Shown here piece by piece: positions 9,834 through 17,541 of a DNA stretch of 64,000 nucleotides (positions are counted from its first letter, which is position 1; every line of letters starts with the position of its first letter). The notes below the pieces were generated by a model that saw only the letters and a list, made by a program, of their open reading frames with translations, was not told the origin of the DNA and searched no databases. The DNA comes from Bin87 sp965220105 (GTDB taxonomy: Bacteria > Chloroflexota > Dehalococcoidia > Lucifugimonadales > UBA3495), in NCBI GenBank assembly GCA_965220105.1, contig OZ244811.1:4278001-4342000 (forward strand), given 5' to 3'. The position numbers and the translations under genes are program-made.

Positions 9834-10946
9834 GTGAAGAGCATCAGCATCGACCGGACCAAACGGCTCAGGGAAGAAGCCAGCCTGGGCCACAACCGCT
9901 GGCACCCGGACATAACGCCCATCGTCGAGGTCGACCCTGGCGAGGAGGTCGTCCTGGAAACTCGGGACGCTTCCGATAGCCAGATTCAGCCGTCCATGAC
10001 CTCCGGCGACCTGGGCGGTCTGGACGCCAAGGTGGCCCATCCCCTCACCGGGCCGGTGTACGTCAAGGGCGCTGAGCCCGGCGACCTGCTGGAGATTGAG
10101 TACCTGGACGTGGTGGCGCAACCCCGGGGCTGGACGCGCAACCGGCCGGGAGCCGGCTTCCTGCGCGACGTCTTTACCGAGCCCTACCTGGTGCACTGGA
10201 ATATCGCTGACGGTTGGGCAACCTCGGAACAGATCCCCGGCGTACGCATCCCCGATGGATCGTTCATGGGTACCGCAGGACTGGCGCCGTCCCACGCCCA
10301 GGTGGAAGCCTGGGCAGCCCGGGAGGCGGACTGGGTTCGCCGCGGCGGCCAGGCTGCGCCCCCCGACCCGGAGGACGCCGTACCCGCCGGCGGCCAGATT
10401 GCTAACGAGGGGCTGCGTACCCTGCCGCCCCGGGAGAATTGCGGCAACGTGGACGCCAAGCAGCTCACCAAAGGCTCGCGCCTATTGATACCAGTGGCGG
10501 TGGACGGCGGCCTGTATTCCGTCGGGGACGGTCACTTCGCCCAGGGCGACGGAGAGGTTTGCATCACCGCCATTGAGATGGGGGCGACTGCTGCGGTGCG
10601 GTTCGCCGTACACAAGGGTGAGGCGGCACGACATAACATTACGTTCCCCAGGTTCGCCCACCCGGATTACTTCCTGCCACCGGAATGGGCGGCGCCCCGC
10701 AACTTCATCGCAACGATGGGCTATCCCATCCGGGACGACGGCACCCAGGAAGGGGAAGGCAGCCTGTCGCTGGCGGCCCGGAACGCCCTGCTCAACATGA
10801 TCGCGCTGCTGCAGGAACGCGGCTGGACGGCGGAGCAGGCTTACATAATTTGCAGCGTCGCCGTGGACCTGCGGGTCAGCAACATCGTCGACCTTCCCAA
10901 CGTGACGGTGTCGGCGTTTCTGCCGGAGGGCATCTTCTCCGGCTAG
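9834..10946 (+). CDS. acetamidase/formamidase family protein
   Basis: A 370-residue protein of the FmdA/AmdA family, which hydrolyses short aliphatic amides to ammonia and the acid. Family hallmarks visible are LGHNRWHPDITPIVEVDPG near the N-terminus, the segment LTGPVYVKGAEPGDLLEIE, and VDGGLYSVGDGHFAQGDGEV in the central metal-binding part. Translation starts at GTG 9834 with GGAG about 9 nt upstream. It follows the TPP enzyme by 43 nt and is followed by a strong terminator, so it is probably the last gene of a two-gene operon. Confidence 0.9.
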   Translation: MKSISIDRTKRLREEASLGHNRWHPDITPIVEVDPGEEVVLETRDASDSQIQPSMTSGDLGGLDAKVAHPLTGPVYVKGAEPGDLLEIEYLDVVAQPRGWTRNRPGAGFLRDVFTEPYLVHWNIADGWATSEQIPGVRIPDGSFMGTAGLAPSHAQVEAWAAREADWVRRGGQAAPPDPEDAVPAGGQIANEGLRTLPPRENCGNVDAKQLTKGSRLLIPVAVDGGLYSVGDGHFAQGDGEVCITAIEMGATAAVRFAVHKGEAARHNITFPRFAHPDYFLPPEWAAPRNFIATMGYPIRDDGTQEGEGSLSLAARNALLNMIALLQERGWTAEQAYIICSVAVDLRVSNIVDLPNVTVSAFLPEGIFSG

Positions 10947-11007
10947 CGCGGCGACCTCTCTTTGGTGTGGCTACCTGCGTTCCAACGCCGCAAGGTTTAG
11001 CAACACA

Positions 11008-11044
11008 AACGCCCCGACCATTTGCCACCGGTCGGGGCGTTTTA
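11008..11044 (+). terminator. rho-independent terminator after the acetamidase gene
   Basis: A GC-rich hairpin with arms AACGCCCCGACC and GGTCGGGGCGTT and a 10-nt loop is followed by TTTT at 11040-11043. It lies about 60 nt after the acetamidase stop and closes the 8.1-10.9 kb operon. Confidence 0.85.
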
Positions 11045-11157
11045 GTGCCTGTCGCCGGGGCGACGGGCCAGCGCCGGCTCGGTTCCGCTCGCCTGGGAAC
11101 CGGGCGGACGCGCAGCTGCGGTCGGGCGATTTGCGTTCGCGCCGACCGTAGTTTCGG

Positions 11158-11382
11158 TTAGTTGTTGCGCTTCACTTCCAGGATTTCGCCCGGAGCCAGG
11201 GCGACCCGACGGACGTTGATGCCCAGTTTGAGCATCCAGTAGCCCAGCGTGGCCTTGCTGACGCCCAGGGTGTCGGCGGTGGCCGTGAGACCTTGATCAT
11301 TGACCAGGTCGGGGAGCAGGCGCTCCAGCGGGCGGTCGAATTCCTTTTCTACGCGCATCATCAATTTTGTCTTGCGTGCCAC
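11158..11382 (-). CDS. small helix-turn-helix DNA-binding protein
   Basis: A 74-residue basic protein with one clear helix-turn-helix (LTATADTLGVSKATLGYWM, about residues 32-50). It starts at ATG 11382 with GGAGGTG at a good distance. The length allows only the HTH plus short flanks, as in small phage-like or toxin-antitoxin-type regulators. It faces nearly 1 kb of unusual non-coding DNA with GTGTA/TACAC words, a perfect palindrome and phased T-tracts, which are candidate binding sites (inference). The acetamidase operon converges on it and shares the terminator region. Confidence 0.7.
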   Translation of the reverse strand: MARKTKLMMRVEKEFDRPLERLLPDLVNDQGLTATADTLGVSKATLGYWMLKLGINVRRVALAPGEILEVKRNN

Positions 11383-11518
11383 AATGCACCTCCGTGGTGT
11401 ACTGCCGGGTAATATATCGCAATGTCACTCGCGGTAATTAGTACATTCCTTTATCGGTATCCTGACGAGCCGTACACTATCAAATGATTCGACCTAAGTC
11501 AAGACGAAGCATAGAACG

Positions 11519-11544
11519 TTTTTTGAAGTTTTTTAGAATTTTTT
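11519..11544. promoter_or_regulatory. three T6 tracts in 10-bp phase (predicted bent DNA)
   Basis: TTTTTT occurs at 11519-11524, 11529-11534 and 11539-11544, exactly 10 bp apart, and the set is flanked by direct AGAACG hexamers at 11513 and 11545. Such phasing is the classic signature of intrinsic DNA curvature. It lies about 140-160 bp upstream of the small HTH gene. Confidence 0.7.
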
Positions 11545-12010
11545 AGAACGTGTGGTGATACGTGCCTATTTTGCCAGATTAGGTCCGCGCCTGCTAGGGA
11601 TGGGAAATCAGTTTCCGACGATTTTGCGTCGATATCCCGGTCGGGTGGCTGGAGCCAAGCTGTCGCACACGGGCCTACCCTATCGGGAAGGCATGGTGTA
11701 GCGCCGCCGCCGTTCCTGGGAAGGAGCGAAACGGCGGTTCCCTTATGAAATGTAGCGATGTAGCCAGGTCGATGCGTGTACGATGAGGGTGAAAGTACAG
11801 ATGCGTGTAACAGAATTAACTACACGGTCAGTCCCCGGCAGGTATCCGGCCAGTTGCACCGCCACAGTGTAATCAGGTTGGGCGCTGCATCGAGTACACA
11901 TCGGGGAATGCAATCAGCCGGAGGTACATTTACTAATAATGTACCGCACAATTAGTACACCGTATTTAGTGGATACGAACGAGGGCGCGGTGTAATGTAC
12001 CGCGGAGGTC

Positions 12011-12032
12011 GTGTAGTCGGCGCCGACTACAC
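12011..12032. repeat. 22-bp perfect palindrome
   Basis: The 22 bases form a perfect inverted repeat with half-site GTGTAGTCGGC and centre GGCGCC. There is no T-run on either side, so an operator is likelier than a terminator. The outer GTGTA matches the word that recurs through the surrounding region. Confidence 0.8.
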
Positions 12033-12170
12033 GGGTGTTACCCGCAAATAGCCAATGGGTGTAGCGTGGCGGACTCCGATGATTGCTGGAGCTGCTGGGC
12101 CGGAGAGTTGCCGACCGACGGTGATAAGCGGAGCCGCACCGTCATTGCGGTCGCCGGTCATTGATCCGGC

Positions 12171-12320
12171 ACTCACGCGTACCCACATCTGTCATTGCGA
12201 GCGTAGCGTGGCAATCTCGTCGTCGTAGCAGCGGCGGTTCGCCGACGTGCGTTCCACGTCATCGAGATTGCCACTTCGCTGCGCTCCTCGCAATGACGGA
12301 TTAAAGTGGGTACGCATGAG
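12171..12320. mobile_element. MITE-like inverted-repeat element (copy 1)
   Basis: A 150-bp element with ends CTCACGCGTACCCAC and GTGGGTACGCATGAG. Inner inverted repeats are GTCATTGCGAG and CTCGCAATGAC around two GCAATCTCG/CGAGATTGC segments. The 8-bp sequence GATCCGGC occurs immediately outside both ends (12163-12170 and 12321-12328), which looks like a target-site duplication. There is no coding capacity. Related copies occur at 16.2, 21.1, 34.9, 51.4 and 62.8 kb and inside the 29.4 kb repeat. Confidence 0.75.
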
Positions 12321-12332
12321 GATCCGGCGAGG

Positions 12333-12361
12333 TTGACACTCCCACTACCCGTGCCTAATCT
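12333..12361 (+). promoter_or_regulatory. sigma-70-type promoter of the threonine dehydratase-like gene
   Basis: TTGACA at 12333-12338 and TAATCT at 12356-12361 are separated by 17 bp. The start codon lies about 48 nt downstream. The promoter sits just outside the right end of the MITE-like element. Confidence 0.7.
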
Positions 12362-12409
12362 GGGATACGTTTTGGACCCGCTCCGACCAATTCGCAAAAG
12401 GACGCTACC

Positions 12410-13378
12410 GTGAACATCCCCACCCTGCGCGACGTATTCCAGGCCCGTAAGACCATTGCCCCCTATGTGGGCCGGACACCCCTGATTCACTCCGCGGCGC
12501 TGAGTGGAGCCCTCGATGCCGAGGTGTACCTGAAGCACGAAGAGCACCTGCCGCTCGGAGCCTTCAAAGAGCGCGGCGGCATCAACCTGCTGGCCAACAT
12601 GTCCGCGTCGGATCGCGCCAGGGGAGTAATAACCGCCAGCAGCGGGAATCACGGCCAGTCCATCGCCAGCGCGTGCCGGATGTTCGGCGCCCGCGCCATG
12701 ATCGGCCTTCCCCGGGATGCCAACCCCATCAAGGTCGCGTCCATGGAAGCCCTTGGCGCTGAGCTAATCTTCCACGGGGCAAACTTCGACGAAGCGCGCG
12801 AACACTGTGAACGCCTGGCCGCCGAAGAAGGCTACCGATACGTTCACGCGGTGAACGAACCCGCCCTCATCGCCGGCGTGGCCACCGCCAGCCTGGAGGT
12901 GATCGAGGACCTGCCCGATGTGGAAGTCATGGTGCTACCCATTGGGGGCGGCAGCGGGGTTTCCGGAGCGTGCGTGGTGGCCGCAGCCATGAACCCGGAC
13001 ATCAAGGTTGTAGCCGTTCAGTCGGAAGCGGCGCCGGCTGCGTACCTATCCTGGGAACAGGGCCAACTCGTGCAGGCTCCGATGCAAACCTGGGTGGAAG
13101 GGACCGCGACGGCGGTGGGTTACGAGCTGCCCCAGCAGATTATGCGCCATCGCCTGCATGACTTTGTCCTGGTGAGCGACGACGATATCCGGCGCGCGGT
13201 GGCGATGCTGGTGGAAAAGGCCCACACCCTGGCGGAAGGCGCCGGGGCAACGGCGCTGGCCGGGGCGGTGCGCCGTCCCGATTTGGTGCAGGGCAGAAAG
13301 GTGTCCATCACGGTGAGCGGCGGAAACATCACGCTGGCACAGCTGCGCGATTGTATCAACCTTTACCTGGCTGAATGA
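12410..13378 (+). CDS. PLP-dependent threonine dehydratase/serine racemase-like enzyme
   Basis: A 322-residue fold-type II PLP enzyme, likely deaminating threonine or serine to a 2-ketoacid plus ammonia, or racemising serine. The PLP lysine is in GAFKERGGINLL (near residue 52), SSGNHGQSIA is the Asn-containing cofactor loop, and the glycine-rich phosphate-binding loop is PIGGGSGVSG. The near-C-terminal VSGGNI matches the family's TSGGN segment. There is no C-terminal ACT regulatory domain, so it resembles catabolic threonine dehydratases or ectoine-type relatives rather than IlvA. Translation starts at GTG 12410; an alternative ATG is not near. A good promoter lies upstream. Confidence 0.85.
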   Translation: MNIPTLRDVFQARKTIAPYVGRTPLIHSAALSGALDAEVYLKHEEHLPLGAFKERGGINLLANMSASDRARGVITASSGNHGQSIASACRMFGARAMIGLPRDANPIKVASMEALGAELIFHGANFDEAREHCERLAAEEGYRYVHAVNEPALIAGVATASLEVIEDLPDVEVMVLPIGGGSGVSGACVVAAAMNPDIKVVAVQSEAAPAAYLSWEQGQLVQAPMQTWVEGTATAVGYELPQQIMRHRLHDFVLVSDDDIRRAVAMLVEKAHTLAEGAGATALAGAVRRPDLVQGRKVSITVSGGNITLAQLRDCINLYLAE

Positions 13379-13387
13379 TGGTTGCCT

Positions 13388-14413
13388 TCACGGCGTTCCG
13401 GCGGCTCCCTGAAGATAGCGCGCCAGCTCGTCCCGGGCGAATTCGGGGAGCGGCAACTCGCCCGTTCGGTCGATGAGCCACAGGCCATCGGAGGCCTCCA
13501 TCATCTGACCTACCTCCCAACCGCTGACGCCCACCGCATCCAGAGCCCGCAGCGCACGGGGCACGTCCGACGCCGGCAGCGTGGCAATCAGTGCGCCCGA
13601 TCCCAACAATCCCAGCGGATCGATGCCCAGAGCTTCGCAGATCACCAGCGATTCGGGCAGCCAGGGCATGCTTTCCGATTCAACCACCAGGCCCAGGCCG
13701 GAAGCGGCGGCAACCTCACGCAACGCGGTAATCACGCCGCCTTCCGTAATGTCGTGCAGGCTGTTCGGGGATACTGCTTCACATAACGCCCGAGCCGCTC
13801 GCAATACGCTGATGCCCGGCTGGTGCAGGTAGTTGGCGGCGCGGGCCACGGTGGCGTCGTCGACGCCGGCCGCCCTGATCGCGTCGACGCATTCACGCGC
13901 CAATATGGCGGTCCCCTCGATGGCCAACCCGGCGGTAACGATGATGCTGTCGCCATCCTGAGCGCCGGAGGTGGACACCAGGTTTGCGGAAATTTCCAGC
14001 TCGCCCAGCATCGTACCGGCCACGATGGGCCTGGGGATGCCGACCGAAACCTCGGTGTGCCCGCCCACGACGGCAACACCCAGTTGGCGGCACGCCTCGG
14101 CGATGTCGCGGAATATGCTGCGTATGTCATCTTCTTCGACGTGTACCGGGAGCAGGATGGTGGGCAGAAACCATCGGGGCGTCGCGCCGGTGCAGGCGAT
14201 ATCGTTGGCGTTGACCTGAACGGCGTACCAGCCGATGCGGTCGGCGGCAAAGGTAACCGGGTCCGACTTGGCAATCAGCAACCGCTCACCCATTTCGATG
14301 ACGGCACAGTCCTCGCCGACCCTGGGACCAACCAACACGCGGGGGTCGTTGGACCCGAGCAGCGAGAGCATTTCGGTCATCAGTTCAGGCGGCAGTTTTC
14401 CAGCTTCCAACAT
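13388..14413 (-). CDS. AIR synthase-related protein (HypE/PurM superfamily)
   Basis: A 341-residue ATP-binding protein of the PurM/HypE/SelD/ThiL superfamily. The N-terminal half has GPRVGEDCAVIE, DPVTFAADRIGWYAVQVN and NDIACTGATPRWFL, which is the metal/ATP-binding region of HypE-like proteins. The C-terminal half has LHDITEGGVITALREVA, another family hallmark. The HypE C-terminal PRIC cysteine tail is absent, since the chain ends in QGAAGTP, so hydrogenase maturation is unlikely. The SelD-type Cys/Sec N-terminal loop is also absent. It converges with the dehydratase gene (9 nt between stops). The substrate is unknown. Confidence 0.75.
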   Translation of the reverse strand: MLEAGKLPPELMTEMLSLLGSNDPRVLVGPRVGEDCAVIEMGERLLIAKSDPVTFAADRIGWYAVQVNANDIACTGATPRWFLPTILLPVHVEEDDIRSIFRDIAEACRQLGVAVVGGHTEVSVGIPRPIVAGTMLGELEISANLVSTSGAQDGDSIIVTAGLAIEGTAILARECVDAIRAAGVDDATVARAANYLHQPGISVLRAARALCEAVSPNSLHDITEGGVITALREVAAASGLGLVVESESMPWLPESLVICEALGIDPLGLLGSGALIATLPASDVPRALRALDAVGVSGWEVGQMMEASDGLWLIDRTGELPLPEFARDELARYLQGAAGTP

Positions 14414-14505
14414 ACTATCCCGTTGGTTTCAGATACATGGCAGTTTAGCAAAGTGACCGGCGAACCGTGCAAGGCCCGTCGGTCAGCGGCGCGGGCGCGT
14501 TGATG

Positions 14506-15975
14506 CCAGGCTAGGCTTTACGCATAATTTAGAAAAAGTATAAAGACAGGGTAAGCTGGCCTGACCCCACTTTCAACGGAAAGGCCCAGCCATGCTCACC
14601 CTGCCCGATGCCATTGTAGCCGTTCTCGTTCCCTTCGCAACGCTGTTTACGAGCCCAACCTGGCGGAAAGCCCAACTGCTGCTGGTCGGCGCGATCCTGA
14701 CCCCGGGCCAACGCACCGTGGCGGCGGCACTGCGCGTCATGGGCCGCAGCGACCAGCGCGACTACGCCCGCTACCACGAGGTGCTCAATCGGGCGGTGTG
14801 GTCGTCCCGTTGAGGTGGCACACGTCCTGCTGGCGCTGTTGCTCCAGCACCTGGATGGTGGCGACGGCCCACTGATCTTCGGCATCGACGAGACCCTGGA
14901 ACGGCGTCGCGGCGCCAAGATCAGGGCGCGGGCCATCTACCGCGACCCGGTGCGTTCCAGCCGGTCTCAGGTGGTCAAGGCCAGCGGTTTGCGCTGGATC
15001 TCCCTGATGTGGCTGGGCCACGTGCCATGGGCCGGACGCCATTGGGCCTTGCCGGCGCTCACGGTGCTGGCGCCTTCGACCCGTTACTACCAACAGCAGG
15101 GACGCCAGCACAAGAAGCTCACCGACTGGGCCCGCCAGATGGTCATGCAACTGCGCCGCTGGCTGCCCCACCGACCCCTGGCGCTGGTGGGCGACAACAG
15201 CTATGCCGTGCTGGATTTGCTCCACTGCTGCCAGTCCCTCCGTGAACCCGTTACCCTGATCGCCAGATTGCGTCTGGACGCCGCCCTGTATGCGCCAGCG
15301 CCACCCCGTCAACCTGGCCAGAACGGTCGCCCGCCATTGAAGGGCCCGCGGCGGCCGCCGCTGAAAGTTTTCCTTGCGCAGACGGATGTAACTTGGGCCA
15401 GCGCCGAGGTGGCCTGGTACGACGGCATCACCCGCGCCGTGGAACTCACCTCCCAGACGGCGGTCTGGTACCGCTCCGGCAAGCCCCCCGTCCTCATTCG
15501 CTGGGTGCTGATCCGAGACCCCCAGGGCTCCTTCGCCACTCAGGCCCTGCTCTGTACCGACCCGGCGGCGGACCCGACCCAGATCCTGGAATGGTTTGTA
15601 CTGCGCTGGCAACTGGAGGTCACCTTCCACGAGGTACGAACCCATCTGGGTGTGGAGACACAACGCCAGTGGTCCGATCTCGCCATCGCCCGCACCACGC
15701 CCGCCCTACTGGGACTCTTCTCCTGGACCACCCTGGCCGCCCACGCGTTGCAGAAACGGCGCCCCATGACCCAGCGCAAGGCCGCTTGGTACGACAAACC
15801 GTCGCCGACCTTCGTGGATGCCATCGCCCTGGCGCGTCGCCACCTGTGGCTGGCGTCGGAAGGTTTCTCACTGTCGGTCGCTGACCCCGACATTCAGGAA
15901 CTCCCGGTCGCACTGTACCACCGACTTGTAGATTCCCTTGCCTACGCCGCTTGAATTGCGTAAAGCCTAGCCAGG
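14506..15975. mobile_element. IS701-like insertion sequence with 5-bp target duplication
   Basis: Terminal inverted repeats CTAGGCTTTACGCA (14511-14524) and its complement (15957-15970) bound a 1460-bp element. The pentamer CCAGG directly outside both ends (14506-14510 and 15971-15975) is an apparent target-site duplication, which indicates a fairly recent insertion. It carries one DDE transposase reading frame, broken by one base. It landed between the HypE-like gene and tRNA-Glu and disrupts no recognisable gene. Confidence 0.85.
14592..15954 (+). pseudogene. IS701-family DDE transposase, frame broken by one base at a CGT-TGA site
   Basis: The first 73 codons (14592-14813) end at TGA 14811-14813. 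The rest of the protein continues in the +1 frame from GAG 14812-14814 to 15954. Joining HEVLNRAVWSSR to EVAHVLLALLLQHL restores a normal transposase of about 450 residues. The catalytic region includes IFGIDETLERR, ALVGDNSYAVLD and the C-terminal VRTHLGVETQRQWSD with conserved Glu. One extra T explains the break. It could be a mutation, a sequence error, or a +1 recoding site. The remaining frame is intact, so the element may be only recently inactivated. Confidence 0.75.
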
Positions 15976-16022
15976 GTATCGCATCTTATCCCGTGGTTCC
16001 GGCGCACCAAAAGATCAAGATG

Positions 16023-16161
16023 GGACTGCCCGGCGTAACTGTTCACGTTTGAGGGGACGGGGTCGGCTTGCAAAGCAAATTCCGTGCTTGGCTGCCCCTC
16101 TGTGAGAGGCCGGATGGCCCGTAGATCCCCACAAGTCTGAACAGTTACTGCCCGGCAGTCC
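16023..16161. repeat. 139-bp element with 23/24-bp inverted ends
   Basis: The left arm 16023-16045 begins GGACTGCC and ends GTAACTGTTCA. The right arm 16138-16161 is its complement apart from one mismatch and one extra base. The 92 bp between them code for nothing recognisable. It sits between the right end of the insertion sequence and a MITE-like copy, so this intergenic region accumulates small elements. No second copy was seen in the window. Confidence 0.6.
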
Positions 16162-16170
16162 TCGCGGGGT

Positions 16171-16335
16171 CTCCCGCGTACCCACTTTAATCTGTCATTG
16201 CGAGGAGCACGCGCTCATCCCGAGCTCGCCGAGTGACGTGGCAATCTCGATGAGGTTGAACACACGTCGGCGCACCGCCGTTGCTACGGCTACGAGATTG
16301 CCACGCTGCGCTCGCAATGACATTAGGGGACAATC
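16171..16335. mobile_element. MITE-like inverted-repeat element (copy 2)
   Basis: It begins CTCCCGCGTACCCACTTTAA, continues into GTCATTGCGAGGAGC, and shows the paired GGCAATCTCG and CGAGATTGCC segments. The inner right end is CTCGCAATGAC. Its outer right end differs from copy 1 (ATTAGGGGACAATC in place of the GTGGGTACGC end). That alternative end is shared with copies at 21.1 and 62.8 kb, so there are at least two subfamilies. Confidence 0.7.
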
Positions 16336-16364
16336 TAAAAGCCCTGACGTTGCCGCGGGGTTCG

Positions 16365-16393
16365 TTGCGGCACCCACATCGTTTTGATATACT
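16365..16393 (+). promoter_or_regulatory. promoter of tRNA-Glu
   Basis: TTGCGG (16365-16370) and TATACT (16388-16393) are spaced by 17 bp, about 40 nt upstream of the tRNA. Confidence 0.6.
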
Positions 16394-16433
16394 CCACGAA
16401 ACGCCTCGTCGTTCCTGGGATACGGGGTTTCTT

Positions 16434-16510
16434 GGCGCATTCGTCTAGCGGCCCAGGACACCGCCCTCTCAAGGCGGAGATCAGGGGTTCGAATCCCCTA
16501 TGCGCTACCA
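16434..16510 (+). tRNA. tRNA-Glu (anticodon CTC), CCA encoded
   Basis: The acceptor stem is GGCGCAT/ATGCGCT. The anticodon stem CCGCC/GGCGG holds loop CTCTCAA with anticodon CTC, reading GAG. The T arm is AGGGGTTCGAATCCCCT. The 3' CCA is encoded at 16508-16510. Confidence 0.95.
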
Positions 16511-16584
16511 GTTATTATGCCGCCGACGTAGTTCAACTACGTCGGCGCTTGCGTTTTTGGGCCACTTCTCACCAACCCTCGAGC

Positions 16585-17472
16585 GTGCCGGATACGACGA
16601 CATTATTTGCCCTGGGCCTGGTGCTGGCGTCGGCCGGCGCCCACGCGACGTGGAACCTGCTATTGAAGCGGGCCAACCGGCAGGAATTGTTCGTTTGGTG
16701 GATATCGGCAGTGGCGGTGGCCGGCGCGCTGCCCGTTGCGATTGCGCTGGCATTCCAAACCCGGATCGAGTGGGTGGGGCTGTGGTACGTTGTTGGATCG
16801 GCGTTGTTGCACGTTTGCTATTTCCTGTTTTTGGGACGCAGTCTGGCTCGTAGCGACCTTTCCCTGGTGTATCCCATCGCCCGCGGTTTCGGGCCCGGGC
16901 TGGTGCCCATCCTGGCCGTGGTGACCCTTGGCGAGTCGGTAACGCCCCTGGGGTGGTTGGGGATTGCCTGCATCGTAGTTGGGATCTACGTCATGGCCTG
17001 GTGGGGCCAGGTCGGCTGGTCGGATTTGGCATCCGGTGGGGTGCTGCGGATGAGCGGCGTCGGATACGCGCTGCTTACCGGTGGCTGCATTGCGCTCTAC
17101 ACCATTGTTGACAAACAGGGTGTGGCGCACATCAGCCCGTTCCTATACCTTTACGCCATGACGTGTGGCGTGGCGATCGGGATGTTCCCGTACGTGGTGC
17201 GAAACTACGGAATTGGCGCGGCCCTGGCCGAAATCCGCCATGCGCCGTGGTCGATTCCCATCGCTTCGGGTCTGGTGTTCCTGGCTTACGGCCTGGTCCT
17301 CACCGCCATGAGGTTTGCCGACGCCAGCTACGTGGCGCCGGCGCGGGAAGTGGGTCTGCTGTTCGGCGTAGCCCTGGGGGCAGTCGTGCTCAAGGAACAA
17401 GTTACGCGGGGGCGGATCGCCGGCGCGACGGCCATCGTGGCGGGGTTGGCATTGATAACGGCGTTTGCGTGA
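16585..17472 (+). CDS. EamA/DMT-family transporter
   Basis: A 295-residue inner-membrane protein from GTG 16585 with about ten hydrophobic helices in two EamA halves. It starts TTTLFALGLVLASAGAHATWNLLLKRA and the second half begins near YALLTGGCIALYTIVDK. The family exports or imports small metabolites such as amino acids and nucleotide-sugar-like compounds; the substrate cannot be read from sequence. Upstream in-frame ATGs fall inside or before tRNA-Glu and were rejected. The nitroreductase gene follows 69 nt downstream on the same strand. Confidence 0.85.
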   Translation: MPDTTTLFALGLVLASAGAHATWNLLLKRANRQELFVWWISAVAVAGALPVAIALAFQTRIEWVGLWYVVGSALLHVCYFLFLGRSLARSDLSLVYPIARGFGPGLVPILAVVTLGESVTPLGWLGIACIVVGIYVMAWWGQVGWSDLASGGVLRMSGVGYALLTGGCIALYTIVDKQGVAHISPFLYLYAMTCGVAIGMFPYVVRNYGIGAALAEIRHAPWSIPIASGLVFLAYGLVLTAMRFADASYVAPAREVGLLFGVALGAVVLKEQVTRGRIAGATAIVAGLALITAFA

Positions 17473-17541
17473 GTCGGTGTCCGGCAGGGGATATAATGCC
17501 GGTGACCAATAGAGACACGCCGCGATTTCGGGAGGATTGAG

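Larger units (their letters stand above)
11383..12170. promoter_or_regulatory. 788-bp non-coding regulatory-looking region with clustered GTGTA/TACAC words
   Basis: No supportable gene lies here. The stretch is less GC-rich than its neighbours. It holds 13 copies of GTGTA or its complement between 11397 and 12063, where one or two are expected by chance. Arms GTGTA (11805) and TACAC (11821) flank one short inverted repeat, and a perfect palindrome lies at 12011-12032. ATTAGTACA occurs at 11438 and 11952. Three phased T6 tracts lie at 11519-11544, and small hairpins such as GGAAA/TTTCC occur near 11605-11620. An untranslated RNA cannot be excluded. Confidence 0.5.

Noticed and set aside
7992..10295. 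Long minus-strand open frame opposite the TPP and acetamidase genes
   Set aside because: It mirrors the GC-rich coding frames on the other strand, has no ribosome site, and has low-complexity composition.
13388..14413. HypE-like protein as selenophosphate synthetase (SelD)
   Set aside because: The N-terminal Cys/Sec glycine-rich loop of SelD is absent; the sequence fits the general AIR-synthase group instead.
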